NCBI GenBank assembly: GCA_005881495.1
Contig: VBHI01000355.1
Coordinates: 1 to 39,435, forward strand
Origin: Chloroflexota bacterium
GTDB lineage: Bacteria > Chloroflexota > Ktedonobacteria > Ktedonobacterales > Ktedonobacteraceae
Length of the DNA stretch: 39,435 bases
Direction: 5' to 3'
The position numbers and the translations under genes are program-made. Shown one piece after another: positions 8,667 to 16,734 of the stretch; position 1 is the stretch's first letter; each line of letters begins with the position of its first letter. A model generated the notes under the pieces. That model worked only from the letters and a program-made list of their open reading frames with translations, had not been told where the DNA came from and made no database searches.

Positions 8667-8688
8667 ACTCCAAAGTCAGTACTGACTA
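8667..8688. promoter_or_regulatory. Operator-like repeat 2, perfect 14-bp palindrome
   Basis: This is an identical second copy of AGTCAGTACTGACT at 8674-8687, just upstream of the -35 box of the PadR promoter and also ahead of the divergent gene at 8766. The 60-base centre-to-centre distance is close to six helical turns, which would put both sites on the same face of the DNA. Confidence 0.75.
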
Positions 8689-8765
8689 ATTTTAAAAATC
8701 CGTATCCAAGCTGAACGGGACACTGCGCGCAAAAGCCGTCTTCTCGGTTGTCGAAACAGTAATCT

Positions 8766-9218
8766 ATGCCACAAAACAACGACTTTTCTTCTCTTCCCAC
8801 GATTGTTCGCTCTCATGCAAGTAATCCATTTCAAGGGAACGCTCCTCACTTACCGACATTCATCAAGGAACGCTTGGAAGCAACGGTTTGGCAACGGTGC
8901 ATGTCCTACACTCTTTTCAAGATGAACAACAACGTCAACATCCTAGCAGAACACATCGTTGCTCTGCGGCGAATATGCGAGAGGGAGTGCATGAGCATGG
9001 ATACGCCGAACGTGCGTCCTCGTTCTCATCTGTTTACGGTACGTGTATGGGAAGAAGAGATAGGGGCTCATCAGACCGAGTGGCGAGGCAAGGTACAATT
9101 GTTCACCAGCGGGGAAGTGTGTTATTTTCGAGAATGGGCAGCGCTTGTGCCTCTTCTTCTCATGATGTTGTCAGAGTCAGAGCCTGATCCAGACAGCAAT
9201 CGTAAGAGGCAGAAATAG
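8766..9218 (+). CDS. Hypothetical protein
   Basis: Up to 150 residues. The C-terminal half has a well-formed segment (LFTVRVWEEEIG, then TEWRGKVQLFTSGEV and YFREWAALVPLLLMML) that resembles small Ktedonobacterial hypothetical proteins I recall but cannot name. The start is uncertain: ATG 8766 gives the longest form, and ATG 8922 (MNNNVNILAEHI) or a later methionine could be used, since no strong ribosome site marks any of them. It is transcribed divergently from the PadR gene and faces one operator copy. The function is unknown. Confidence 0.5.
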   Translation: MPQNNDFSSLPTIVRSHASNPFQGNAPHLPTFIKERLEATVWQRCMSYTLFKMNNNVNILAEHIVALRRICERECMSMDTPNVRPRSHLFTVRVWEEEIGAHQTEWRGKVQLFTSGEVCYFREWAALVPLLLMMLSESEPDPDSNRKRQK

Positions 9219-9225
9219 TACAATT

Positions 9226-9411
9226 ATTCGCTGGCTGCAAGTGATCGGCGCCCTGCTAGGCGTCTTTTGCCTCTATCTGCAATTCGCCCAGCCCTTTGTC
9301 ATTGAAAGCCTGGCCAATCCCAGGGGAGATCCCCATGGCGGGTATGGTCACTTTATCGGGAGTGTGCTCATCATTGCCATCACCATGGTCGCCTGTGTCG
9401 CCTGCGTCTGA
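9226..9411 (+). pseudogene. Duplicated membrane segment ahead of the multicopper oxidase
   Basis: In frame 1 this stretch reads IIRWLQVIGALLGV, then FAQPFVIESLANP, GGYGHFIGSV and a hydrophobic helix, ending at TGA 9409-9411. The same segment recurs 308 bases later (from 9537) in the frame of the oxidase, with about 31 of 49 aligned residues identical by eye. No ATG, GTG or TTG opens this copy after the upstream stop at 9163. From about 9402 the oxidase frame itself reads RLRLIATLGAIGG and further membrane sequence up to the TTG at 9585. A single frameshift near 9395-9408, inside a small GTCGCCTG repeat, would join both copies into one continuous membrane domain. Confidence 0.6.
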
Positions 9412-9584
9412 TAGCAACCCTTGGAGCCATAGGAGGTGCGGTCGCGATTGAGATCGGGAGCGGCGCGCCGAGTCGCGATATTGTTATCTTCGCCGCGTCA
9501 CTCCTGGTCACTACTATCCTTGTCACGACCGGGATCCGCTGGCTGCAAGCGCTCGGCCTCCTATCAGGCATCTACATCTTCTAC

Positions 9585-11267
9585 TTGTTCTTCGCTCAGC
9601 CTTTTGTCATTCAAAGTCTGGCTCAACCAAAGACAGACCCTCAAGGAGGGTATGGGCACTTTGTCGGAGATGTGATTCCTTTTGGCATTATTATGCTAGC
9701 CTTTATTGCCAGCGTCGGAACGGTGTTGCAAAACTATCACCGGATCAGCCGGAAGAATCCACACTGGCTTGCACCTGCCGTGAGTACCATTGCCGGGATA
9801 GTCGCCGGCGCTCTTTTCATCGGAGCGTTAGCGCCATCTCCCGCGCCCGCCGCCGTAGCTGCGTTGCAAACTCCGCGGATAGTAGCGGGGCAGGGTGTAC
9901 CCACTTCCGTGAACATGGGCATGGCAGGTGCGCCTATCTCCGTGACGCAGTTGCAAGCTCCAGCAACGGCAGCCCACGTAGATCATTTCACCCTCACCGT
10001 TCAGCCTGGGCAGCTCACCCTCGGCTCAGGCATCACAGTGCCAGCCTGGACCTTCGACGGGACTGCTCCTGGACCGACATTGCGTGTACGGCGAGGTGAC
10101 GAGATCGTTGTCACTTTAGTCAATCACCTCTCTTTTGGTGTAACCATTCACTGGCATGGCGTGCGCGTTCCCAACTCCGCCGATGGGGTGGCAGGCGTCA
10201 CCCAGGACGCGGTGAAACCAGGCCAAACATATGTCTACCGCTTCATTGCCCTGGATGCTGGTACCTATTGGTATCATTCGCACCAGTTCAGCTTTGAAGA
10301 GACCACTAACGGCCTCTACGGCATGCTGATTGTGGACCCTGCGACACCAACACTCCACGCGGATGTCGATTATAGCGTTGCGCTCCATGTATGGGATGGA
10401 CCGAACAATCAAACGGTTTATACGATGAATACCACCGGCGGGACGCTCAACCAGATAGCCCGCTCGGGTCAGTGGGTGCGCCTGCGCATCGTCAATACCG
10501 CTGAGACACCGTCAGGAAATCCGCAACTCGTCACACTCGTTGGCGCGCCATTTCAGGTGGTTTCACTGGATGGGCACGATCTGAATGGTCCGCAATGGCT
10601 CAATGGCACGCCATTGCCCATAGGGTCGGCCCAGCGCTACGACCTCTACTTTCAAATGCCCTCGCATGGCTCCGTCGCACTGGTGACTGCCGATGATAGT
10701 CAAAGCTACGTGCGTGCTCCTGCCCTGGTCATGGGTCAGGGGTCGGTGCCCACAAGGCTTCCCGCGATTACGAAGTGGTTCGATCTCACGACGTATGGAA
10801 CGCCAGCACCTGATCCAATCACACTTCAGAGTCATTTCGATGCAACGTATAACATCGTGCTTGGGAACCAGCTTGGGACCTCGCTTGGACGCATGGGTAT
10901 GACCTACACGATGAACGGGAAGGTCTTTCCCAATACCGGCATGATTATGGTTAAGAAAGGGCAACTCATCAAGCTCCATTTCGACAACCAGACGAACCTG
11001 TATCATCCGATGCACCTGCACGGGCACGTCTTTACGGTCCTTGATCAGAATGGGAAGCCACTCACAGGAAGCCCTGTACGGCAGGACACGGTCCTGGTTC
11101 CACCTCACGCAACCTACGATGTCGCTTTCGTCGCGAATAATCCGGGGATCTGGATGCTCCATTGCCACAATTTCCTACATGCAAACTGGGGCATGGATAT
11201 GATGGTGATGTACGACGTCTCTACACCATATGCTGTTGGAAGTGCGTCGGGTAACTTCCCCGATTAA
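9585..11267 (+). CDS. Multicopper oxidase (laccase-like)
   Basis: The first possible start is TTG 9585, giving 560 residues, but no ribosome site precedes it and coding sequence continues upstream in the same frame, so the true N-terminus is unclear. After two or three membrane helices and a Pro/Ala linker come three cupredoxin domains. All four copper-binding motifs are present: HWHG near residue 189, HSH near 230, HPMHLHGH near 474 and HCHNFLHANWGMDM near 526. The last has Met at the axial type 1 position. Such enzymes oxidise phenols or metal ions (Cu+, Mn2+, Fe2+) and reduce O2 to water. The membrane N-terminus would tether it outside the cell. Confidence 0.9.
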   Translation: MFFAQPFVIQSLAQPKTDPQGGYGHFVGDVIPFGIIMLAFIASVGTVLQNYHRISRKNPHWLAPAVSTIAGIVAGALFIGALAPSPAPAAVAALQTPRIVAGQGVPTSVNMGMAGAPISVTQLQAPATAAHVDHFTLTVQPGQLTLGSGITVPAWTFDGTAPGPTLRVRRGDEIVVTLVNHLSFGVTIHWHGVRVPNSADGVAGVTQDAVKPGQTYVYRFIALDAGTYWYHSHQFSFEETTNGLYGMLIVDPATPTLHADVDYSVALHVWDGPNNQTVYTMNTTGGTLNQIARSGQWVRLRIVNTAETPSGNPQLVTLVGAPFQVVSLDGHDLNGPQWLNGTPLPIGSAQRYDLYFQMPSHGSVALVTADDSQSYVRAPALVMGQGSVPTRLPAITKWFDLTTYGTPAPDPITLQSHFDATYNIVLGNQLGTSLGRMGMTYTMNGKVFPNTGMIMVKKGQLIKLHFDNQTNLYHPMHLHGHVFTVLDQNGKPLTGSPVRQDTVLVPPHATYDVAFVANNPGIWMLHCHNFLHANWGMDMMVMYDVSTPYAVGSASGNFPD

Positions 11268-11307
11268 CGCACAGAGTTCTGCTTGCATCTGAAGCAAAAG
11301 GAGACGA

Positions 11308-12319
11308 TTAGAGATAGCCCATCTGCTCAGCGAGAGGCACTGCCTGTTGGATGAGATCTCGCGCCTCCTCCTGTTGTCCAGCATTCCATGCTTGCAGCGC
11401 CGATTCAAGGAGTGTACTTACCTGTTCAGGAGGAGGTTGCTGCGAGGTATCAAGCAGCATATGTACATAGTTCATTGCATCGGCGAGTCTCTCTTTAACT
11501 AGCGCAACGCCTATGAGAGGCCATACACCTATCCATTGAAACGGGTTGACAATTCGCTGGGGTTGCCTCTCCTCTAATGAAGCCCGACCATAGTCCTCGG
11601 CCTCGATCAGGTTGCCATCGCGCCATGCTATCCACGCTCGATGCCCTTTGATAATAGCGATATTCTTCGCTTCTGGTACAGCCAGCGCACGAGAGATGAC
11701 GCCTCGAACCTCTTCGACCTGTCCAAGTCGCCTGAATACGAGCGGTAAAAAATGTCAGGCAGCGGACGAACAGCGAGGTGTGCCCGATCTGTTCCGCTAT
11801 GTACATAGCCGCGCTCATCTCTTGCTCCGCCCCAGCAAGATGACCTGACCAAAGAAGGCGATTTCCCAGAATAAAATGCGCAAATCCTATCAAACCTTTG
11901 CTGCCTGTTTGCTGGAGTGCAGCCAGGGACTCGCGGCAATATGAAACCGTTTCTTCCGATGCCGTATAGCGATCACGCATGGCATCTCGTGCTACCACCG
12001 CCTGAAAGAATTGGCCGCGCTGCTCTGCTGTGCTATGCTGCTCCACTATAGCTTGAGCCTTCTCGATCACGGCGGTCATTTCGTCCACAGAACCACGCAG
12101 GGGCAGTAGTTGGTCAATCTGAAGATTGATCCACTCTTGCAACCACTCTTTACTCGACTTAACCGCTGCTTGCTCTAAGAGGTGTTCAGCTTCCTGGAAT
12201 GTCTGTTGAGCATTGATATGATAGGTATCCAGGGGATTTCCCCCCATCAGGGCGACCAGGTTTCTATTCGCCTGCTGTCTGCCAGGGCGTATTACCGGGT
12301 GTCGAAGTTGGCGAGGCAA
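11308..12319 (-). pseudogene. C-terminal TPR domain remnant of a large ATPase/regulator
   Basis: The minus strand encodes helical TPR-like sequence typical of the C-terminal domain of large AAA-ATPase/cyclase or LuxR-type regulators of Chloroflexota. It includes WLQEWINLQIDQL, GQFFQAVVARDAMRDRY, FILGNRLLWSGHLAGAEQEM, FQWIGVWPLIGVALVKERL and a final QAVPLAEQMGYL before TAA 11308-11310. The frame breaks at an A6 run (11747-11752; T6 in the coding sense). Removing one base restores a continuous reading (CLTFLPLVFRRLGQVEEVRG). There is no N-terminal ATPase or DNA-binding domain, so the 5' part is gone as well. It converges on the oxidase gene. Confidence 0.75.
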
Positions 12320-12443
12320 TGTCTTGCAAGGATGTGACAGAATGGAGTTAACGATTACGGCACAAAAATATTTATGCTTATCTCCCTGTAGTCTCGATCA
12401 TGGATAGATGCTGCGCGACCTCTTGTGAGGAGAACACATCAAT

Positions 12444-13763
12444 ATGTCATCTGAAACTCCGAAAACCACGACTGAAATCGGGCGTGGCGATGCCAGTACC
12501 ATTCGTGCAGCTGATGATGTACTTAGCGGAAAGAGCAAGAAAGGGATCATTCGTCGCCTGCTGCCTTTTCTCGGCCCAGCGTTTATTGCCAGCGTGGCTT
12601 ATATTGACCCGGGGAATTTCGCGACGAATATTCAAGCGGGCGCGAGCTTTGGTTATTTGCTGCTCTGGGTCATTGTGGTAAGTAACCTGATGGCTATGCT
12701 CATCCAGATGCTTTCGGCCAAGCTCGGTATTGCCACGGGCCTCAATCTTGCCGAGTTGTGTCGTGAGCATTTTCCACAACTCATTGTCTGGGGTATGTGG
12801 ATACTGGCGGAAATCGTGGCTATAGCAACAGACCTGGCTGAGTTTGTGGGAGCAGCTCTTGGTTTCCAGTTACTGTTCCATATCCCACTTCTGTGGGGTG
12901 GTATCTTGACAGCTTTCGTGACGTTTGCCATCCTGGGTTTGGAGCGTTACGGCTTCCGGGCAATGGAGGCAGTAATCACAGCTATGGTCGGAGTGATTGC
13001 ATTATGCTACGTAATTGAGACGATCCTTGACCGGCCCGCGTGGGGAGTTATCGCATATCACGCCGTTGTCCCGCAATTTAACGGTACTGAGAGCATCCTG
13101 TTGGCCGCGGGAATTCTCGGCGCGACAGTAATGCCGCACGTCATCTTCCTACACTCAGCTCTGACGCAAGGGCGCATTGTAACTCGCTCGCCGCGTCTGC
13201 TCAAGAAGTTAGCTCGTTTTGAGAGGATTGACATCGTCATTGCGATGAGCCTGGCAGGATGTGTCAATGCGGCCATGTTGATTATGGCAGCTTCGACATT
13301 CTATAGCGCAGGCCTGAGCCAAATCGGCACGATAGAAGAGGCTTACAGGACGCTTACCCCTTTACTGGGACAGGCCGCAAGCTGGGTGTTTGCCATTTCG
13401 CTGATAGCATCTGGTCTGTCATCCACAACGGTTGGTACGATGGCGGGTCAGATTATTATGCAGGGCTTTCTGCGCCGGAGTATCCCGGTATGGATAAGGC
13501 GCAGCATTACTATGCTGCCATCGCTGATTGTCATCATAATTGGACTGGAGCCAACACGAACGCTCGTCATAAGCCAGGTGATCCTCAGCTTTGGTATTCC
13601 ATTTGCCCTTGTCCCTCTTATACTGTTCACCCAGCGGGAGAGTATAATGGGTGGACTGGTGAACCATTGGCTGACGACGGTACTTGCGAGCATTGTTGCA
13701 GGGCTGATCATCGCGCTCAACATCTTTCTGTTGTACCAGATATTCTCGGGCGCAATACATTGA
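12444..13763 (+). CDS. mntH: Nramp-family divalent metal (Mn2+/Fe2+) transporter
   Basis: A 439-residue integral membrane protein with about 11 helices, the usual length. The metal-site motif in helix 1 is AYIDPGNFATN (DPGN near residue 55) and the helix 6 motif is MPHVIFLHSAL (near residue 230). Asp, Asn and Met of these motifs bind the metal in the family. Nramp proteins import Mn2+ or Fe2+ with protons. AGGAGA lies just upstream of ATG 12444. No recognisable MntR or Fur box was seen in the 124 bases upstream. The universal stress proteins that follow could be co-transcribed, giving a metal/oxidative stress theme. Confidence 0.93.
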   Translation: MSSETPKTTTEIGRGDASTIRAADDVLSGKSKKGIIRRLLPFLGPAFIASVAYIDPGNFATNIQAGASFGYLLLWVIVVSNLMAMLIQMLSAKLGIATGLNLAELCREHFPQLIVWGMWILAEIVAIATDLAEFVGAALGFQLLFHIPLLWGGILTAFVTFAILGLERYGFRAMEAVITAMVGVIALCYVIETILDRPAWGVIAYHAVVPQFNGTESILLAAGILGATVMPHVIFLHSALTQGRIVTRSPRLLKKLARFERIDIVIAMSLAGCVNAAMLIMAASTFYSAGLSQIGTIEEAYRTLTPLLGQAASWVFAISLIASGLSSTTVGTMAGQIIMQGFLRRSIPVWIRRSITMLPSLIVIIIGLEPTRTLVISQVILSFGIPFALVPLILFTQRESIMGGLVNHWLTTVLASIVAGLIIALNIFLLYQIFSGAIH

Positions 13764-13865
13764 GCCCCTGCAGGAGGTTGATGTTATAGCGCTGTCGCTT
13801 CTTGAAAGACAGACTGCAACGACGCTATCGCGTCTAGCTTCGCTCAGCAGTCTGAAAGGAATATA

Positions 13866-14228
13866 ATGCTACAACATGCAAAACAGGGCAATCTCCGTTT
13901 CCTTGTTCCGCTCGACGGCTCGCAACTCGCGGCGTCAGTGCTCCCTGTAGTTGAACAGATTGCAAGCCGCTTTCACGCACAGGTGACATTGTTGCATATC
14001 CTGGAGCAGCATCCTCCAACAACCATACATGGAGAGCAACACCTGTCGGATGCTGCCGAAGCGCAGGCCTATCTCGAAGAGATTGCGACACGACTGCGCT
14101 CTTCTGCTATTGCGGTTGCAATACATGTGCACCAGGACAAAGGAAGTAATGTAGCACGCAGCATCTTCCAGCATGCTCAGGAGATGAACTCGGACCTGGT
14201 CATCATGTGTACGCATGGCCATGGATGA
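13866..14228 (+). CDS. Universal stress protein domain, C-terminally truncated
   Basis: A 120-residue UspA-like domain with the first strand FLVPLDGSQLAASVLP, the HILEQHP strand, and the SDLVIMCTHGHG strand where it stops. A full Usp domain continues with the nucleotide-binding G-9x-G(S/T) loop and a last beta strand, both absent here. AAAGGA precedes ATG 13866. The stop overlaps the start of the next Usp gene by 14 bases. The most economical reading is that a tandem Usp protein suffered an internal deletion removing the end of domain 1 and shifting the frame. It may fold poorly or work as a coupled partner; function is uncertain. Confidence 0.75.
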   Translation: MLQHAKQGNLRFLVPLDGSQLAASVLPVVEQIASRFHAQVTLLHILEQHPPTTIHGEQHLSDAAEAQAYLEEIATRLRSSAIAVAIHVHQDKGSNVARSIFQHAQEMNSDLVIMCTHGHG

Positions 14229-14733
14229 TACTGTACGTCCTTTCAATCTCCAACGCATCCTCGTCCCGCTCGATGGAACAGCTGCTCACGAGCCTGCACT
14301 TCCTGCTGCCATCACGATAGCTCAAGCTTTTGGCGCGGAACTGCACCTTGTATTGGTAATCCCAACTCCTGGAACTCTCACCGGCGAGCAGGCCGTGGTA
14401 GGCCTGTTGCTTCCAACAACCATGCGTGCGGTCCTTGACCTGTCCCAGGAAGGCGCAGCGGAGTACCTGGAACAGATCATCGCTCGCTGCAAGGCGGAAG
14501 GAGTCATAGCTCGTGCTGAAATCCTGCGGGGCGAAGTTGTACATGAGGTGCTCAACCTCGCCGAACGCTTGAACGTTGACCTGATCGTGCTGGCCAGCCA
14601 CGGGCGGACTGGCCTGGATGCTCTTCTGACAGGAAGCGTAGCGCCGCGCATTACAGAAAGAAGGATTCGCCCACTGTTATTGGTCCGAGTGGAGAAGTCT
14701 GAGGACAGGAGGGTGCGTGATAATGCAATTTAA
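14215..14733 (+). CDS. Universal stress protein (UspA family)
   Basis: A 172-residue protein with one complete Usp domain. It has the RILVPLDGT first strand, LHLVLVIPTPG, the helix AAEYLEQIIARCKAEGV, and the nucleotide loop LASHGRTGLDALLTGSV followed by RPLLLVRV. The loop keeps the G-9x-GS part of the ATP-binding signature, while the first glycine is alanine. The start lies inside the end of the previous gene (overlap 14215-14228) and has no clear ribosome site, so translation probably depends on re-initiation or on the lost fusion with domain 1. Usp proteins bind ATP or other ligands and aid stress survival. Confidence 0.82.
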   Translation: MAMDDTVRPFNLQRILVPLDGTAAHEPALPAAITIAQAFGAELHLVLVIPTPGTLTGEQAVVGLLLPTTMRAVLDLSQEGAAEYLEQIIARCKAEGVIARAEILRGEVVHEVLNLAERLNVDLIVLASHGRTGLDALLTGSVAPRITERRIRPLLLVRVEKSEDRRVRDNAI

Positions 14734-14765
14734 CAAATTGATCCAGGAAGCCGTATGGGTCACCG

Positions 14766-14895
14766 CACTGTCATGCTGAGCGCAGCGAAGCATCTCGCTG
14801 CCCAGGGCGACAGACCCTTCGCTTCGCTCAGGGTGACAGTGGAGGGGCCGATTTCATCATCCGCATTATTTTTTGAAACTACATAATCGGCCCCT
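14766..14895. repeat. Composite inverted-repeat element between convergent genes
   Basis: Two nested inverted repeats fill the gap. The first has outer arms TGTCATGCTGAGCGCAGCG and, near 14811-14839, the inverse with GCTTCGCTCAGGGTGACA. The second has perfect 10-base arms AGGGGCCGAT (14843-14852) and ATCGGCCCCT (14886-14895). Such units look like dispersed palindromic or MITE-like repeats. Placed between the convergent Usp and ABC genes, the hairpins may also act as bidirectional terminators, although no good T-tract follows. Confidence 0.6.
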
Positions 14896-14913
14896 ACGGA
14901 TGAGCTATTTTTA

Positions 14914-16734
14914 CTAGGTATGGCGGAAACCCATTGCGTACAGTGAGGCATATATGCCGTTCCTTTCAAGAAGCTCGGCATGTGTGCCTTGTTCTACGAT
15001 ACGGCCTCCCTGCAGCACAACGATGCTATCGGCTCCCTTGATGGTTGAGAGACGGTGAGCAATTACGAGAGCAGTACGTCCGTGTAACAATCGTTTTAAG
15101 GCTTGCTGTACCAGTAACTCCGTAAAGGTGTCAATATTGGCCGTGGCCTCATCGAGAATCAGTATGCGCGGATTGGCCAGCAGCGCGCGGGCGAATGAGA
15201 TGAGTTGGCGCTGGCCCACACTGAGATTACGACCTCGTTCACGGATGGGTGTCTCATAACCCTGCGGTAGTTGTGTGATCAGGTCGTGTACTCCCACGGC
15301 GCGAGCAGCTTCTGTTACCTCTTCATCGGTTGTATCGAGGCGACCGTAGCGTATGTTGTCACGGATTGTGCCGGTGAACAAAAATGGCTCTTGTAGCACA
15401 ACCCCGATCTGGCTGCGCAAGGAGTGCTGCGTCACGTCACGCACATCGTAGCCATCGATCAGCACTGAACCTTCCTGGATATCGTAGAAACGCGCGAGCA
15501 GCCCGGCAATGGTGCTTTTTCCTGCACCGGTCGGCCCTACAATAGCGACAGTCTGACCAGCTTTCATTTGCAGGTTGAAGTCCCTCAACACTGGCAGGTC
15601 ATGGGTGTAGCCGAAGGTTACATCACGGAACTTCACCTCACCGTGTATCTGAGGCAGCTTCTGCGCGTCGGGCTTGTCCTCTATGTCGACAGGCGTATCC
15701 AGGATTTCAAAGATACGCTCGGCAGCGACACCTGCCCTTTGCAGTTGCGTGTACTGCTGGCTTATTTCGCGGATAGGGTCAAAGAAACGGTTGATATAGA
15801 GGGTGAACGCGACAAGAACACCCACTTTGAGGGTCCCCTGTGATACCAACACGCCTCCATAGAGGACCGTAATCGCAATTGCCATGGCAGCCACGACCTC
15901 CACAAGGGGCAAAATGAGCGCTGCTACGCGGCTGGCCTCAAGATTGGTATCGCGGTTATAGGCATTTAGCTCGTCAAACTCGGTGCGGTTGCGTTCTTCT
16001 CGCGCAAGGCTTTGGATCACGCGCATACCGGAAATGTTCTCTTGCAGCGTTGCATTGACCACCGAGATAGCGGCGCGTGTTCGCCTGAAGGAACGCTGAG
16101 CGGAGCGCTGCCAGAAAGCGGCGATCAGGAACATGGTTGGCAAGACCGTAAATGAGAGCAAGGCCAGTGTTACATTCATCAGGAGCATCGCTACTATGAT
16201 TCCTATGAGGGATACGAGTGAACCAAGCATCGAGAGCAATCCGGAACTCAGCATCGACTCTAGCACATCTATATCGCTCTGCAAACGTGACATGACACGT
16301 CCGATTTGTGTGCGGTCGTAGAAACTGAGTGAAAGTCGCTGCAGATGTGTGAACATGTCGGAACTGAGGTTGTAGAGTATTTGCTGCCCGGCCCATGACA
16401 TCGTCCATACCTGCCAGTACTGCGCTTGCCACATCAAGATGTTTACGATGATCAGAACGATTACGGTAATTGCGAGGCCTCTCAAATCATTATGGCTGAT
16501 GGATTGGTCGATGGCCACGCCTATCAGGAAGGGGTTTGCCAGGTTGAGCGCTGTATAGAGCAACATTAGAGCCACACTCACCAGGGTCCAGCCCTTGTAG
16601 TGGGCGACGTAAGGACCGAATTTTTGTATGATGTACCAGTCAAAATTCTTTGATACGTTCTCGTCTGCTCCTTCCAGGCTGTTTTCGCGCCAGCGGTGGC
16701 GCCGGCCATGGATGGTGTAAGAGCTTTGTTTCAT
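14914..16734 (-). CDS. ABC exporter subunit with complete ATPase residues but degenerate LSVGQ signature
   Basis: A 606-residue type IV ABC exporter half-transporter: six membrane helices (about 50-340) followed by a nucleotide-binding domain. Walker A is GPTGAGKST, Walker B ILILDEATANID with the catalytic Glu, and the switch histidine is in VIAHRLST. The signature is NLSVGQ rather than LSGGQ. The start codon overlaps the stop of the upstream exporter gene by four bases (ATGA, 16731-16734), so the two are translationally coupled. Together they match the asymmetric heterodimeric exporters of the BmrCD/TM287-288 type, which extrude drugs or lipids. The substrate is unknown. Confidence 0.92.
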   Translation of the reverse strand: MKQSSYTIHGRRHRWRENSLEGADENVSKNFDWYIIQKFGPYVAHYKGWTLVSVALMLLYTALNLANPFLIGVAIDQSISHNDLRGLAITVIVLIIVNILMWQAQYWQVWTMSWAGQQILYNLSSDMFTHLQRLSLSFYDRTQIGRVMSRLQSDIDVLESMLSSGLLSMLGSLVSLIGIIVAMLLMNVTLALLSFTVLPTMFLIAAFWQRSAQRSFRRTRAAISVVNATLQENISGMRVIQSLAREERNRTEFDELNAYNRDTNLEASRVAALILPLVEVVAAMAIAITVLYGGVLVSQGTLKVGVLVAFTLYINRFFDPIREISQQYTQLQRAGVAAERIFEILDTPVDIEDKPDAQKLPQIHGEVKFRDVTFGYTHDLPVLRDFNLQMKAGQTVAIVGPTGAGKSTIAGLLARFYDIQEGSVLIDGYDVRDVTQHSLRSQIGVVLQEPFLFTGTIRDNIRYGRLDTTDEEVTEAARAVGVHDLITQLPQGYETPIRERGRNLSVGQRQLISFARALLANPRILILDEATANIDTFTELLVQQALKRLLHGRTALVIAHRLSTIKGADSIVVLQGGRIVEQGTHAELLERNGIYASLYAMGFRHT

